A stretch of 46,819 bases of DNA, taken from contig VBCK01000120.1 in assembly GCA_005882215.1 (NCBI GenBank), positions 1-46,819 of the forward strand, written 5' to 3'. This DNA is from Betaproteobacteria bacterium. Lineage in GTDB: Bacteria > Pseudomonadota > Gammaproteobacteria > Burkholderiales > Burkholderiaceae_F. The position numbers were made by a program, and so were the translations under genes. This document shows, in pieces, positions 1 to 8,695 of this stretch (position 1 is its first letter; every line of letters begins with the position of its first letter). Under the pieces are notes generated by a model. It was given only the letters and a program-made list of their open reading frames with translations. It searched no databases and had not been told where the DNA came from.

Positions 1-346
1 CGCCCACCGAGGTCACGAGCGGATCGGACGAGGGCCAGGAATTCACGCGCATCGGGTAGATGTCGCTCAAGTTCAATTCCCAGTTGGTTGCGCCCAAGTC
101 GCCGGATGCCGCCAGAACCGTCACATGGTGCTCCCTGGCGTTTTTGAATGCACTGCGCAAGGCGAGGATCGACGCGGCGTCCGGGAATGTTTCCTCGGTG
201 GCGCCGAAGCTCCGGCTGCTGCCGCGACAGGCCTTCGCGCAGCCGATCGCGCCGCCAGCATTTCGCTGCAGCGGGTTGGCGTCAATGGGGAAAAGCTCGA
301 AATCGAGCGAAACCTCCGCTGAAACGCGGTAGTCGCGTGGTGGTCC
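1..346 (-). pseudogene. S53 (sedolisin/kumamolisin) peptidase remnant, 3' part off the left edge
   Basis: The minus strand is open from 346 to the left edge and encodes a recognisable piece of a secreted S53 serine-carboxyl peptidase. Visible are AEVSLD, which fits the catalytic Glu-x-x-x-Asp motif; then, from about 216 down, SFGATEETFPDAASILALRS; VTVLAASGDLGATN, with the oxyanion-hole Asp of the SGD motif; and NSWPSSDPLVTSVGG. The catalytic Ser would lie beyond the edge. A TGA at 347-349 closes the frame, and there is no ATG near the 5' end. Only about 25 residues separate the Glu/Asp motif from SFGATEE, where the family normally has a longer stretch including the VVSxSW strand. The N-terminal propeptide, the signal peptide and part of the catalytic core therefore appear lost. 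I infer a decayed gene, although a sequencing error or an internal deletion in the assembly would look the same. Confidence 0.6.
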
Positions 347-407
347 TCAGTTTGTCGATGACCTTAGCGGCTTCGTGACTTCACCGGCGATATCGTCGCG
401 ATCGCGA

Positions 408-1289
408 TCAGGCAAAACCGGCGACCGTCCCCGCGAAAATCGCCAGCCCCAGCCACTGGTTGTGCAGGAACGCGCGAAAGCAGGCATCGCGCTGCCGCTG
501 CCGGATCAGCCGGACGTGATACACGGCACAGCCGGCCGCCGCCAGCCAGCCCACTGCAAAGCCCGGTCCCAGCCGCTCGCTCCACGCGAGCGCCGCCATC
601 GCCGACAGGTAGATCGCGTAGCACAGCGCGACCATCGCCACATCGGCGCGGCCGAACAGGATCGCCGACGAACGAAGACCGAGCTTGACGTCATCGTCGC
701 GGTCGACCATCGCATATTCGGTGTCGTAGGCGATCACCCAGAAGAAATTGGCCGCCAGCATCCACCAGGCCGCGGCCGGCAGCCGCCCCTGGACCGCGCA
801 AAACGCCATCGGAATTCCGAACGAGAACGCAATCCCCAGCATCGCCTGCGGCAGCGCGAAAAACCGCTTGAAGTACGGATAGGCAGCGGTCACCGCAATC
901 GCCACCACCGCCGCCAGGCGCGCGGCCGCGTTCAGCCACAGCAGCGTCACTGCGGCTGCCGCGGCCAGCACAGCGGCTACCGCCAGCGCCTCGCGCGAAG
1001 AGACGGCGCCGGTGGCGACAACCCGCTGCGCGGTGCGCTTGACGTGCGCATCGAACCGGCGGTCGGCCACGTCGTTGATCGCGCAGCCGGCCGACCGCAT
1101 CAGCCAGGTACCGACGACGAAAATCGCCGCCAGCTGCCAGCCGGGCCAGCCGTGCGCGGCGAACCACAGGGCGGTCAGCGTCGGCCACAGCAGCAGCAGC
1201 GTGCCGACCGGCCGGTCGAGCCGGGTCAGCCGTCGGTACAGCCGAAGGCGTTGCAGCCAGCGGTGCGACGTTGTGGCGGCGGTGTCCAT
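408..1289 (-). CDS. ubiA: 4-hydroxybenzoate polyprenyltransferase UbiA
   Basis: Integral inner-membrane prenyltransferase of ubiquinone synthesis, which attaches the polyprenyl chain to 4-hydroxybenzoate. The first Asp-rich motif, NDVADRRFDAHVKRT, and the second, YDTEYAMVDRDDDVKLG, bind Mg-diphosphate. Between and after them lie many hydrophobic helices, as in the family. The frame is open up to an ATG at 1346, but that start would overlap oxyR by 38 bases. The ATG at 1289 gives 293 residues, the usual length, and starts 19 bases after the oxyR stop, so I chose it. It follows recG and oxyR on the same strand and is probably the last gene of that run. The S53 remnant lies downstream. Confidence 0.93.
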   Translation of the reverse strand: MDTAATTSHRWLQRLRLYRRLTRLDRPVGTLLLLWPTLTALWFAAHGWPGWQLAAIFVVGTWLMRSAGCAINDVADRRFDAHVKRTAQRVVATGAVSSREALAVAAVLAAAAAVTLLWLNAAARLAAVVAIAVTAAYPYFKRFFALPQAMLGIAFSFGIPMAFCAVQGRLPAAAWWMLAANFFWVIAYDTEYAMVDRDDDVKLGLRSSAILFGRADVAMVALCYAIYLSAMAALAWSERLGPGFAVGWLAAAGCAVYHVRLIRQRQRDACFRAFLHNQWLGLAIFAGTVAGFA

Positions 1290-1308
1290 CGCGGGCCTTT
1301 GCGAATGC

Positions 1309-2253
1309 TCAAGCGGCCTCGACCGCCGCATCGAGCTTTTCGACACCGTCCAGCGCGCAGTCCAGGATCGCCTGCCGCAGCGACTCCACCGCTTCGGTCC
1401 GCGTGAACGAGCGGCGCCACGCCAGCACCACGCGCCGGTGCGGCGGCGGATTTCTGAACGGCAGGTAGGCGACCAGCGACTGCCGCGAAACCCGCGCCGG
1501 CATCGCAGTGCGGGGCATCACGGTAATGCCGATGCCGGTAGCCACCATCTGGCGGATCGTCTCCAGCGAGGAGCCTTCGAAGGTGCGCTGCATGCCTTCG
1601 GGCGACTCCGTGTCGCGCGACCGCTCGGGGCACACATCGAGCACCTGGTCGCGAAAGCAGTGTCCGCTGCCCAATAACAGCATCGTTTCGTTTTCCAGGT
1701 CGGCGCTGGCGATCGCCTTGCGGCGCGTCCACGCATGCCGGCGCGGCACCGCGATCACGAACGGCTCGTCGTAGACCGCCTGCACCGACAGCCCGCAGGG
1801 CGGCAGCGGCAGCGCCATGATCGCCACGTCGATCTCGCCATTGCGCACCTGCTCGATCAGCTTCAGCGTGAAGTTCTCGCTCAGCAGCAGCTGCATCTGC
1901 GGAGCCTTGCGCTGCAAATGGCGGATCAGCCCGGGCCACAGGTACGGGCCGATCGTGTAGATCGTGGCCACCCGAAGGGGCGCGGCGAGCGGGTCGCGGC
2001 CCTGGCGCGCGATCTCGCGCACCGCCGAGGCCTCGTCGAGCACGCGCTTGGCCTGCGTCACGACCCGCTCGCCGACGTCGGTCAGCGCGACCTGCGAGGC
2101 GCGCCGCTCGAACAGCCGCACGCCCAGCTCCTCTTCGAGCTTGCGGATCGCGACCGACAGCGTCGGCTGGCTCACATGACAGGCAGCGGCGGCGCGGCCG
2201 AAATGACGCTCGCGTGCCAGCGCGACCACGTATCGGAGCTCCGTCAGAGTCAC
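1309..2253 (-). CDS. oxyR: LysR-family peroxide sensor OxyR
   Basis: Hydrogen-peroxide-sensing transcription activator of 314 residues, starting at GTG. The N-terminal winged helix (about 1-65, with HFGRAAAACHVSQPTLS and AIRKLEEELGVRLFER) is typical of LysR regulators. The redox pair is intact: SGHCFRDQVLDVCPE places Cys199 and Cys208 at exactly the E. coli OxyR numbers, so disulfide switching should work as in the model protein. In Burkholderiales oxyR commonly sits beside recG and ubiA, as here. The start lies 33 bases after the recG stop, so it is probably co-transcribed with recG. No separate OxyR-type operator was identified. Confidence 0.93.
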   Translation of the reverse strand: MTLTELRYVVALARERHFGRAAAACHVSQPTLSVAIRKLEEELGVRLFERRASQVALTDVGERVVTQAKRVLDEASAVREIARQGRDPLAAPLRVATIYTIGPYLWPGLIRHLQRKAPQMQLLLSENFTLKLIEQVRNGEIDVAIMALPLPPCGLSVQAVYDEPFVIAVPRRHAWTRRKAIASADLENETMLLLGSGHCFRDQVLDVCPERSRDTESPEGMQRTFEGSSLETIRQMVATGIGITVMPRTAMPARVSRQSLVAYLPFRNPPPHRRVVLAWRRSFTRTEAVESLRQAILDCALDGVEKLDAAVEAA

Positions 2254-2286
2254 GGGGTCAGGGCCGTATGTTGCACGCGCCGCGCC

Positions 2287-4380
2287 CTACGCATCCAGGA
2301 ATTCGGTGGCCTGCGGCAGCCAGCGTTGCACATGCCGGCGAGCCGCCTGCGGATGCTGCAGCAGCAGGGCGGCGGCGGCCTGCCGTGCCCGCTCGAGCAG
2401 CTGCTGGTCCCGCTCCAGATCGGCAAAGCGCAGCAGCGGCAGTCCCCATTGGCGTGCGCCCAGGAACTCGCCGGGGCCGCGCAGCCTGAGGTCCTGCCGC
2501 GCGATCTCGAACCCGTCGTTCGAGTCGAACACGATTTTCAGCCGCTCGCGCGCGGCCTCGCTCAAGGGTTCGTCGTACAGCAGCACGCAGGCGCCCCGCT
2601 GCGTGCCTCGGCCGATCCGCCCGCGCAGCTGGTGCAGCGTGGCCAGTCCGAAGCGTTCCGCATCCTCGATCACCATCACATTCGCGTTCGGAACGTCGAC
2701 CCCGACCTCCACCACCGTGGTGGCCACCAGCACGTCGATTTGCCCCTGCACGAACGATTGCATCACGGCCGATCGCTCCCGCGGCGCCAGGGCCCCGTGC
2801 AGCAGTCCGATCCGCAGCTCCGGCAAGCTGGCGCGGGTGTCCTCGAAGACGCGAATCGCGGCGCTCGCCTCGGTATTTTTCCCCTCCTCGATGCTCGGGC
2901 AGACCCAGTAGGCCTGCCGCCCGGCTCCCACCTCGGCCCGGATCTTCTGCAGCACCTCGTCGCGGCGACGGCGAGCGACCAGCTTGGTCGCGACCGGCTG
3001 GCGCCCGGGCGGCAGCCGGTCGATCACCGAAACGTCCAGGTCCGCCAGGTACGTCATTGCCAGCGTGCGCGGGATCGGCGTGGCGCTGAGCATCAGCAGG
3101 TGAGGAGCAAAGGCCGCGTCGCGCAGTGCCAGCCGCTGCGCCACGCCGAACCGGTGCTGCTCGTCGACGATCGCAAGGCCCAGGTTCGCGAAGCGAACTT
3201 CACGCTGCACCAGCGCATGCGTGCCGATCGCCAGGCGGGCACGACCCTGCTGCAATGCCTGCAAGGCCGAGCGCCGCTCGGCCGCCCGCAGCCGGCCGGT
3301 CAACCACACCGCCTCGATTTCCAGCGGCGCCAGCCACTGCTCGATCCGCAGGAAGTGCTGCTCGGCCAGCAGCTCGGTTGGAGCCATCAGCGCGGCCTGC
3401 CAGCCCGATTCGATCGCGCGCGCCGCCGCCAGTGCCGCGATCACGGTTTTGCCGCTGCCGACATCGCCCTGGATCAGCCGGTTCATCGGCACCGAGGCGG
3501 CCAGATCGCGCTCGACCTCGGCCCACACGCGCCGCTGAGCCGCCGTCAGCGCGAACGGCAGCGACCGCAACAACTTGCCCGTCAGCCCCGCCCGATCCGC
3601 GTCGGCCTGCACGGCCGGCGCCGCGCGCCTCTGGCGCTCTTGGCGCGCTCTGCGCAGCGCCAGCTGCTGTGCCAGCAGCTCGTCGAACTTCAGCCGTTCC
3701 CACATCGGATGTCGCCGTTCCGCCAGCGCCTGCAGGTCGGTCCGCAGCGGCGGATGGTGCAGGAAGCGCAACACGGTTGCCAGGTCCGGCAGGCCGTGTT
3801 CGATCCGCACGGCCTCCGGCAACGTATCGTCCTGCACCGCCGTAGCGAGCAGCCGGTCGATCCGGCGCCTGATCCATGCCTGGGGCAAGCCCTCCGTCGT
3901 GGGGTAGACCGGGGTGAGCCGATCCGGAAGCGCCGCGTCATCGGCCGCGCGCAACTGCGGGTGAACCATCTCGACGCCCGCCCAACCGCCTCGCACCACG
4001 CCCATCGCGCGGATGCGTCGGCCCGCCTCGAGCAGGGTCTGGTGCGACGGAAAAAAGTGCAACAGCCGCACGATCAGCTCGCCGCTGCCGTCGCGCAGCG
4101 TTGCAACCAGCTGGCGGCGGCCCCGGAACACGACCTGGCAGGCCTCGACCACGGCCTCGACCTGGGCCTCCTCGCCAGGCACCAGGTCCCGGATCGCGGT
4201 CAACGTCGATTCGTCGCGATAACGCTGCGGGGTATGCAGCAGCAGGTCCCAGTCACGCGTCAGGCCCAGCTTCTGCAGCAGTTGCGCCGCGCGCGCGCCG
4301 GCACGGGCTTGCCCGCCGAAGCGCGCAGCGCGAAGGCGGGTCGGCTCTCGTGTGACCAGGGCTCGTTGGCTCGCGCTCAA
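2287..4380 (-). CDS. recG: ATP-dependent DNA helicase RecG
   Basis: Monomeric superfamily 2 helicase that remodels stalled forks and branch-migrates Holliday junctions; 697 residues. An OB-fold wedge region precedes the helicase core. Seen are Walker A QGDVGSGKT, the DExH-type box VDEQHRFG, motif III LMLSATPIPRT, and motifs V/VI VEVGVDVPNANVMVIEDAERFGLATLHQLRGRIGRG. The start is TTG at 4380, overlapping the ridA stop by four bases (TTGA), which suggests translational coupling. Residues 13-25 (TRLRAARFGGQAR) are encoded by a 29-base palindromic repeat at 4312-4340. This segment lies before the wedge domain, so it probably only lengthens the variable N-terminus. Confidence 0.95.
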   Translation of the reverse strand: MSASQRALVTREPTRLRAARFGGQARAGARAAQLLQKLGLTRDWDLLLHTPQRYRDESTLTAIRDLVPGEEAQVEAVVEACQVVFRGRRQLVATLRDGSGELIVRLLHFFPSHQTLLEAGRRIRAMGVVRGGWAGVEMVHPQLRAADDAALPDRLTPVYPTTEGLPQAWIRRRIDRLLATAVQDDTLPEAVRIEHGLPDLATVLRFLHHPPLRTDLQALAERRHPMWERLKFDELLAQQLALRRARQERQRRAAPAVQADADRAGLTGKLLRSLPFALTAAQRRVWAEVERDLAASVPMNRLIQGDVGSGKTVIAALAAARAIESGWQAALMAPTELLAEQHFLRIEQWLAPLEIEAVWLTGRLRAAERRSALQALQQGRARLAIGTHALVQREVRFANLGLAIVDEQHRFGVAQRLALRDAAFAPHLLMLSATPIPRTLAMTYLADLDVSVIDRLPPGRQPVATKLVARRRRDEVLQKIRAEVGAGRQAYWVCPSIEEGKNTEASAAIRVFEDTRASLPELRIGLLHGALAPRERSAVMQSFVQGQIDVLVATTVVEVGVDVPNANVMVIEDAERFGLATLHQLRGRIGRGTQRGACVLLYDEPLSEAARERLKIVFDSNDGFEIARQDLRLRGPGEFLGARQWGLPLLRFADLERDQQLLERARQAAAALLLQHPQAARRHVQRWLPQATEFLDA
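4308..4340 (-). repeat. 33-base palindromic element, copy in recG N-terminus
   Basis: Single copy of the window-wide palindromic family, inside recG codons 13-25. Outer arms CCCGCC/GGCGGG and inner arms GCGC/GCGC are separated by a TTC on each side, with a 3-base centre (core 4312-4340). The linker CTTG at 4308-4311 lies between GGG and CCC on the plus strand. In recG it is read one base out of phase relative to the other coding copies, giving TRLRAARFGGQA. Confidence 0.85.
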
Positions 4381-4757
4381 AGCACCAGGATCGCTTCGAC
4401 CTCGAACTGCGCGCCGCGCGGCAGGCTGGCCACGCCGATCGTCGAGCGCGCCGGATAAGGCTTCGGCATCAGTTCCGACATGATGTCATTGACCTGCCCG
4501 AATTTGGAAAGGTCGGTCAGGAACAGCGTCAGCTTGACCACGTCGGCCAGCGAGCCGCCGGAAGCCCGCGCCACCGCCTCGAGATTGCGAAAGGCCTGCC
4601 GCGCCTGGGCGCCGAAGTCGTCGCCGGCCAGCGACTGCGTGGCCGGGTCCAGCCCGATCTGGCCGGACAGGAACACGACCAGCCCGGTCTTGACCGCTTG
4701 CGAATATGGTCCGATCGCGGCCGGAGCGTTCGGCGTCGTGATCATCTGCTTGTTCAT
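4377..4757 (-). CDS. ridA: RidA family enamine/imine deaminase
   Basis: Small trimeric Rid protein (126 residues) that hydrolyses reactive 2-aminoacrylate and other enamine/imine intermediates released by PLP enzymes. Family marks are IGPYSQAVKTG near the N-terminus, FLSGQIGLDP, LTLFLTDLSKFGQVN and the signature YPARSTIGVASLPRGAQFEVEAI. This last contains the substrate-binding Arg and the Glu next to it in the active site. The full family length is present. It is the first gene of the leftward run, its stop overlaps the recG start, and mshE diverges from it. Confidence 0.93.
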   Translation of the reverse strand: MNKQMITTPNAPAAIGPYSQAVKTGLVVFLSGQIGLDPATQSLAGDDFGAQARQAFRNLEAVARASGGSLADVVKLTLFLTDLSKFGQVNDIMSELMPKPYPARSTIGVASLPRGAQFEVEAILVL

Positions 4758-4929
4758 CCTCCGTCTCCCCGGTCGATGGTTGGCCGCGGCCCGGCCGACG
4801 GCCTGGTCCGCTTGCTGTGGCGTTGCATTCTAGTGAACCCGTCGCCGAGACAGGCCGTTGACCCGCATTAGAGGCCCATTTTGGGCGACCGGGCCGGAGC
4901 GGCCCCGGCATCATCCCCACGGGCGGGCC
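4758..4929. promoter_or_regulatory. Divergent intergenic region between ridA and mshE
   Basis: 172 bases separate the divergent ridA and mshE starts, so both promoters should lie here. On the minus strand there is a TAGAAT hexamer about 70 bases upstream of ridA. On the plus strand TTGACC lies at 4858-4863. Neither has a convincing partner hexamer at 16-18 bases, so no promoter is assigned. Confidence 0.3.
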
Positions 4930-6717
4930 ATGTTCCCGTCAATTGATGAGTCAAGCGTGAAATCAGCCGACCGACACGAACGGGCAGCCATCCTGCAGAT
5001 CGCCGACATCAAGCCGGCCAATCCGCGCCAGCGGCTGCGCCTGGGCGAGCTGCTGGTGGCGCAAGGCGTGCTGACGCCGGCGCAGCTCGAAGGCGCGCTG
5101 AACGAGCGCAAGCGCAGCGGGCGTCGGCTGGGCCGGATCCTGGTCGAGGACGGAATCGCCACCGAAGAGGCGATCGCCCGGGCACTGGCCGTTCAATTGC
5201 ACATTCCGTACCTGGAGCTGAGCCTGCAAGCGATCTCACCCGCGGTGAGCCGTCTGCTGAACGAGGCGCAGTCCCGGCGTTTTCGGGCGATTCCGATCGA
5301 CGAAGCCGGCTCCGCGATCCGGGTCGGCATGGCCGACCCGCTCGACTACCAGTCCTACGACGAGATTCAGCGGTTGCTGGGCCGGCATCTGGACCTTGTG
5401 GTCGTCACCGAGTCGCGCCTGGACGCCACGCTGGACCGGCTGCACTCCCGTAGCGACGAAATCTCGGGCCTGGCCCGGGAGCTCGAACAGGAAATGCAGA
5501 TCGACACCGCCGACGCCGAGGAAGCCGCCACCGGTGCGGCGCTGGACGAGGCGCCAGTGGCCAAGCTGCTGCAATCGCTGTTCGACGACGCGGTGCGGTC
5601 GCGTGCGTCCGATATCCACGTGGAGCCGCAGGAGCGCAAGTTGCAGATCCGGTTCCGGATCGACGGCATGCTGGTGGTCCACACGGAGGCCGAAAGCCGG
5701 ATCGCGCCGGCCGTCGTACAGCGGCTGAAGCTGTCGGCCGGACTGGACATCGCCGAGCGGCGGCTGCCCCAGGACGGCCGCTTCGTGGTGCGCGTGCGAG
5801 GCCACACGCTGGACCTGCGGATGTCGACGATGCCGACGCAGTACGGCGAGTCGGCCGTTTTGCGACTGCTGCCCCACGACGGCGGGCTGCTGGAACTGGA
5901 CCGCCTCGGCATGCCGGCTGCGATCCTGGCCAAGGTGTGCGAATTCATCTCGTTGGCGCACGGCATGCTGCTGGTCACCGGTCCGACCGGCTCGGGCAAG
6001 ACGACCACGCTGTACGGGGCGCTGGCCCGGATGAATTCCCCCGATGCCAAGATCGTCACGGTGGAGGACCCGATCGAGTACCGGCTGCCCGGGATCACCC
6101 AGGTCCAGGTCAACGAAAAGATCGGCCTCGGATTTTCGACGGTGCTGCGCTCGACGCTGCGGCAGGATCCGGACATCGTGCTGGTCGGAGAGATGCGCGA
6201 CAAGGACACGGTCGAAACCGGCCTGCGCGCAGCCATGACCGGGCACATGGTGCTATCGACCTTGCACACCAACGACGCGGCTTCGACGCCGATCCGCCTG
6301 CTCGACATGGGCGCTCCGCGCTACCTGATCGCGACCTCGCTGCGCCTCGTGCTGTCGCAGCGCCTGGTGCGAGCCGTCTGCACGCAGTGCACGCGGCCGT
6401 ATGCACCGACCGCGCAGGAGAGCGCGTTTCTGCAGGCGTTTGGCGGTGCCGGCGACGCGATTGCCAAGGGTGCCGGCTGCCCGCAGTGCAAAGGTACCGG
6501 CTTTCTGGGCCGCCTGGGCGCCTACGAACTGCTCGACATGACCCGAAGCGTGGTTGCGGCCCTGAACAGCGCGGACACGCAGGCCTACATGGATGCCGCC
6601 CATTGCGAGATCGGCCAGCTTTCACTGGCCAACCACGTGTGCGAACTGGTTCAGAGTGGCCGCACCACGGTCAGCGAAGCGATGCGCCTGATCGGGCACT
6701 CGCATGAGGCGGGCTGA
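4930..6717 (+). CDS. mshE: MSHA pilus extension ATPase MshE (GspE/PilB family)
   Basis: Cytoplasmic hexameric ATPase that powers assembly of the MSHA type IV pilus. Its N-terminus carries two RLG-x(n)-G-x(n)-L repeats (RLGELLVAQGVLTPAQLEGAL and RLGRILVEDGIATEEAIARAL), the MshEN fold that binds c-di-GMP in Vibrio MshE. The ATPase core has Walker A GPTGSGKTTT (about residues 351-360), an Asp box with VEDPIEYRLPGITQVQVN, and Walker B DIVLVGEMRD (about 415). A four-Cys zinc site follows (CTQC about 483, CPQC about 516). The frame extends up to 4858, but that leader is atypical, so ATG at 4930 (595 residues) is preferred. It is the first gene of the pilus locus. Confidence 0.92.
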   Translation: MFPSIDESSVKSADRHERAAILQIADIKPANPRQRLRLGELLVAQGVLTPAQLEGALNERKRSGRRLGRILVEDGIATEEAIARALAVQLHIPYLELSLQAISPAVSRLLNEAQSRRFRAIPIDEAGSAIRVGMADPLDYQSYDEIQRLLGRHLDLVVVTESRLDATLDRLHSRSDEISGLARELEQEMQIDTADAEEAATGAALDEAPVAKLLQSLFDDAVRSRASDIHVEPQERKLQIRFRIDGMLVVHTEAESRIAPAVVQRLKLSAGLDIAERRLPQDGRFVVRVRGHTLDLRMSTMPTQYGESAVLRLLPHDGGLLELDRLGMPAAILAKVCEFISLAHGMLLVTGPTGSGKTTTLYGALARMNSPDAKIVTVEDPIEYRLPGITQVQVNEKIGLGFSTVLRSTLRQDPDIVLVGEMRDKDTVETGLRAAMTGHMVLSTLHTNDAASTPIRLLDMGAPRYLIATSLRLVLSQRLVRAVCTQCTRPYAPTAQESAFLQAFGGAGDAIAKGAGCPQCKGTGFLGRLGAYELLDMTRSVVAALNSADTQAYMDAAHCEIGQLSLANHVCELVQSGRTTVSEAMRLIGHSHEAG

Positions 6718-6748
6718 GGCGACGCCCCCCGCTTAACCGAGTCACGCC

Positions 6749-7978
6749 ATGCCGCTTTTCGCTTACGTCGCGCGCGACGCCCGCGGAGCCCGGATCGAGG
6801 GCCGCCTGGAGGCCGCGACCCCGACACTACTGGCCGACACGCTGGCGGCGCAGGGCACATTACTGGTGCGCGCCGACCTGTGCTCCGAAGACGGCGAAGG
6901 CGTGAGCGCGTTCTTCGACCGCACATTCGGCGCCGGGATCGAGATCGACGATCTGCTGTTGTTCTGCCGGCAGCTTGCCACCTTGCTGAAGGCTGGCGTG
7001 CCGCTGCTCAGGTCGCTGCAGGGGCTGACCGAATCGGCCGCCAAAGTGAGCTTCGCCCGGTTGCTCGAGCGCCTCAGGCTGCAACTGGAGGGTGGACGGC
7101 AATTGTCGGCGGCGATGCAGCGCGAGGAGCCGATCTTTTCAGGTTACATGATCAGCATGGTCCGGGTCGGCGAGGTGACCGGCCGGATGCACGAAGTGTT
7201 CATGGGCCTGCATGCGCAGCTCAGCTTCGAGCGCGAGAACCGCGAGCAAGTGCGTTCCGCGCTGCGCTACCCGATGTTCGTGCTGTGCGCGGCCGCGGCC
7301 GCGCTGGTGGCGCTCAACATCTTCGTGATTCCGGCATTTGCCAAGGTCTACAGGGGCCTGCATGCCCAGCTGCCGCTGATCACCCAGGTACTGATCGCCG
7401 TGTCCGACTTCTTCGTGCATTCCTGGGCGCTGCTGCTGGGTCTCGTTGTGGCAGCCGCAGGGGGACTGGCCTGGGCGCTGCGCACCGAGGCCGGACGCCG
7501 GATCCGCGACGAGTGGCTGCTGCGACTTCCGATCTTCGGGTCGCTGGTTCACAAAGCGGCACTGGCCCGATTCACGAAGAGCTTCGGCCTGGCACTGGAC
7601 GCCGGCATCCCGGCCGTCGATGCGCTGCAGGTCGCGGTGGAGACGACCGGCAACATCGAACTGGCCGAGCGGATCGGCCAGATGAAGGCTTCGGCCGAAC
7701 GCGGCGAGACGCTGGCCAAGTCGGCGCGCGCCACGGGCGTTTTCACGCCCACGATCCTGCAGATGGTCGCGGTGGGCGAGGAAACCGGCGCGCTCGGGGA
7801 GATGATGAACGAAGTGGCCGACTACTACCGCAAGGAAGTCGAGTACGCGGTGAGGGGCCTGGCCGCCAAGATCGAGCCGATCATGATCGTCCTGATGGGT
7901 GTCATGGTGCTGGTGGTCGCCCTCGGCGTGTTCCTGCCGATGTGGGATCTGTCGCGCGCCGTGATGCACCACCAGTAG
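6749..7978 (+). CDS. mshG: MSHA pilus platform protein MshG (GspF/PilC family)
   Basis: Polytopic inner-membrane platform protein (409 residues) that couples the MshE motor to the growing pilus. Two repeated T2SSF domains are seen: one around LLLFCRQLATLLKAGVPLLRSLQGL, and a second around ALARFTKSFGLALDAGIPAVDAL. Each is followed by hydrophobic spans (such as MFVLCAAAAALVALNIFVIP and IMIVLMGVMVLVVALGVFLPM). The ending PMWDLS is typical of the family. It starts 31 bases after mshE. Confidence 0.92.
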   Translation: MPLFAYVARDARGARIEGRLEAATPTLLADTLAAQGTLLVRADLCSEDGEGVSAFFDRTFGAGIEIDDLLLFCRQLATLLKAGVPLLRSLQGLTESAAKVSFARLLERLRLQLEGGRQLSAAMQREEPIFSGYMISMVRVGEVTGRMHEVFMGLHAQLSFERENREQVRSALRYPMFVLCAAAAALVALNIFVIPAFAKVYRGLHAQLPLITQVLIAVSDFFVHSWALLLGLVVAAAGGLAWALRTEAGRRIRDEWLLRLPIFGSLVHKAALARFTKSFGLALDAGIPAVDALQVAVETTGNIELAERIGQMKASAERGETLAKSARATGVFTPTILQMVAVGEETGALGEMMNEVADYYRKEVEYAVRGLAAKIEPIMIVLMGVMVLVVALGVFLPMWDLSRAVMHHQ

Positions 7979-8114
7979 CGAGAGCTGGCGAGACCTGCCA
8001 GGTCGGCGACCGGCCATCGACCGGCGGATTTGGCCCGAAAACCGGCGCTTATTGGAGCCCAAGATTAGCTCCGGGCTGCCGATAATCCACTAGACACATG
8101 GTCAAATCAAACTT

Positions 8115-8120
8115 AAAGGA
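8115..8120 (+). promoter_or_regulatory. Strong ribosome-binding site of the major pilin
   Basis: AAAGGA lies six bases before the mshA ATG. The 148-base gap upstream is AT-richer than its surroundings and holds a GATAAT hexamer at 8081-8086, a possible -10 element. No matching -35 is seen at the usual spacing. A separate strong promoter here would suit a highly expressed major pilin. Confidence 0.4.
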
Positions 8121-8126
8121 CAGAAT

Positions 8127-8636
8127 ATGAACGCCGCAGTTGCACCCCGCGACCAGCGGGGCTTCACCCTGGTCGAGCTGATCGTCGTGATCCTGATCAT
8201 CGGGATCCTGTCGGCGATAGCGCTGCCGCGCTTCATCGACATGGGCAAGGATGCCCGGATGGCCAAGGCGCAAGCGATCATGGGCGCAGTGCGCTCGGCT
8301 TCCCAGGTCGTGCGGGCCGCCGCGCTGGTGCGCAGCTCGACCGGCGCCACGGGTAGCGTCAACGTCGACGGCGCCACCATAGCGACGAATTACGGGTATC
8401 CGCAGGCGATCGGGGCCGGCGGCATCGTCGACGCGGCCGGTCTCGACTCCTCGGTGGCCACCAACAACGATCAGGTCGCCATCAGCGCGGGCGGTGCGAC
8501 GGGCGGCACCGCCATCACGATCCAGATCATGGGTGCCGCGACCGCCACCACCTGCCAGGTCTCGTACACCTCACCAAGTACGGCAACTGGAACCACGTCG
8601 GTTCCGATTATCGCGCTGGCCACAGCCGGGTGCTGA
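8127..8636 (+). CDS. mshA: Type IV prepilin, MSHA major pilin MshA
   Basis: Prepilin of 169 residues with a short charged leader and the class III cleavage motif G/FTLVELIVVILIIGILSAIAL, including Glu at mature position 5. The mature N-terminal helix runs on into a MshA-like globular head with NYGYPQAI. A C-terminal Cys pair, about 29 residues apart, should close the D-loop. It is the only MshA/MshB-type pilin in the window, so a separate mshB is missing. It has its own strong ribosome-binding site and is followed by a hairpin-plus-T terminator. Confidence 0.88.
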   Translation: MNAAVAPRDQRGFTLVELIVVILIIGILSAIALPRFIDMGKDARMAKAQAIMGAVRSASQVVRAAALVRSSTGATGSVNVDGATIATNYGYPQAIGAGGIVDAAGLDSSVATNNDQVAISAGGATGGTAITIQIMGAATATTCQVSYTSPSTATGTTSVPIIALATAGC

Positions 8637-8654
8637 TCCCGCCGGGGGCCTTGG

Positions 8655-8669
8655 CGGCGCTGGGCGCCG
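8655..8669 (+). terminator. Hairpin downstream of mshA
   Basis: A perfect CGGCGC/GCGCCG stem with a 3-base loop lies 19 bases after the mshA stop, with no T tract. The same stem sequence recurs in the terminator at 8696-8728. It may stabilise the 3' end of the pilin message. Confidence 0.4.
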
Positions 8670-8695
8670 TCCCGCCCCGGGCGTTTTCTGGCAAG

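Noticed and set aside
60..332. 90-residue plus-strand frame at the left edge
   Set aside because: It lies opposite the recognisable S53 peptidase remnant and has no domain or ribosome-binding site.
1735..4458. 907-codon plus-strand open frame opposite oxyR and recG
   Set aside because: Its product is rich in Arg/Gln/His/Pro with no domain, and it mirrors the codon structure of two clear genes on the other strand. Such shadows are common in high-GC DNA.
8031..8048. Possible sigma-54 promoter (GG..GC) before mshA
   Set aside because: The GG and GC doublets are 11 rather than 10 bases apart, and neighbouring consensus bases are missing.
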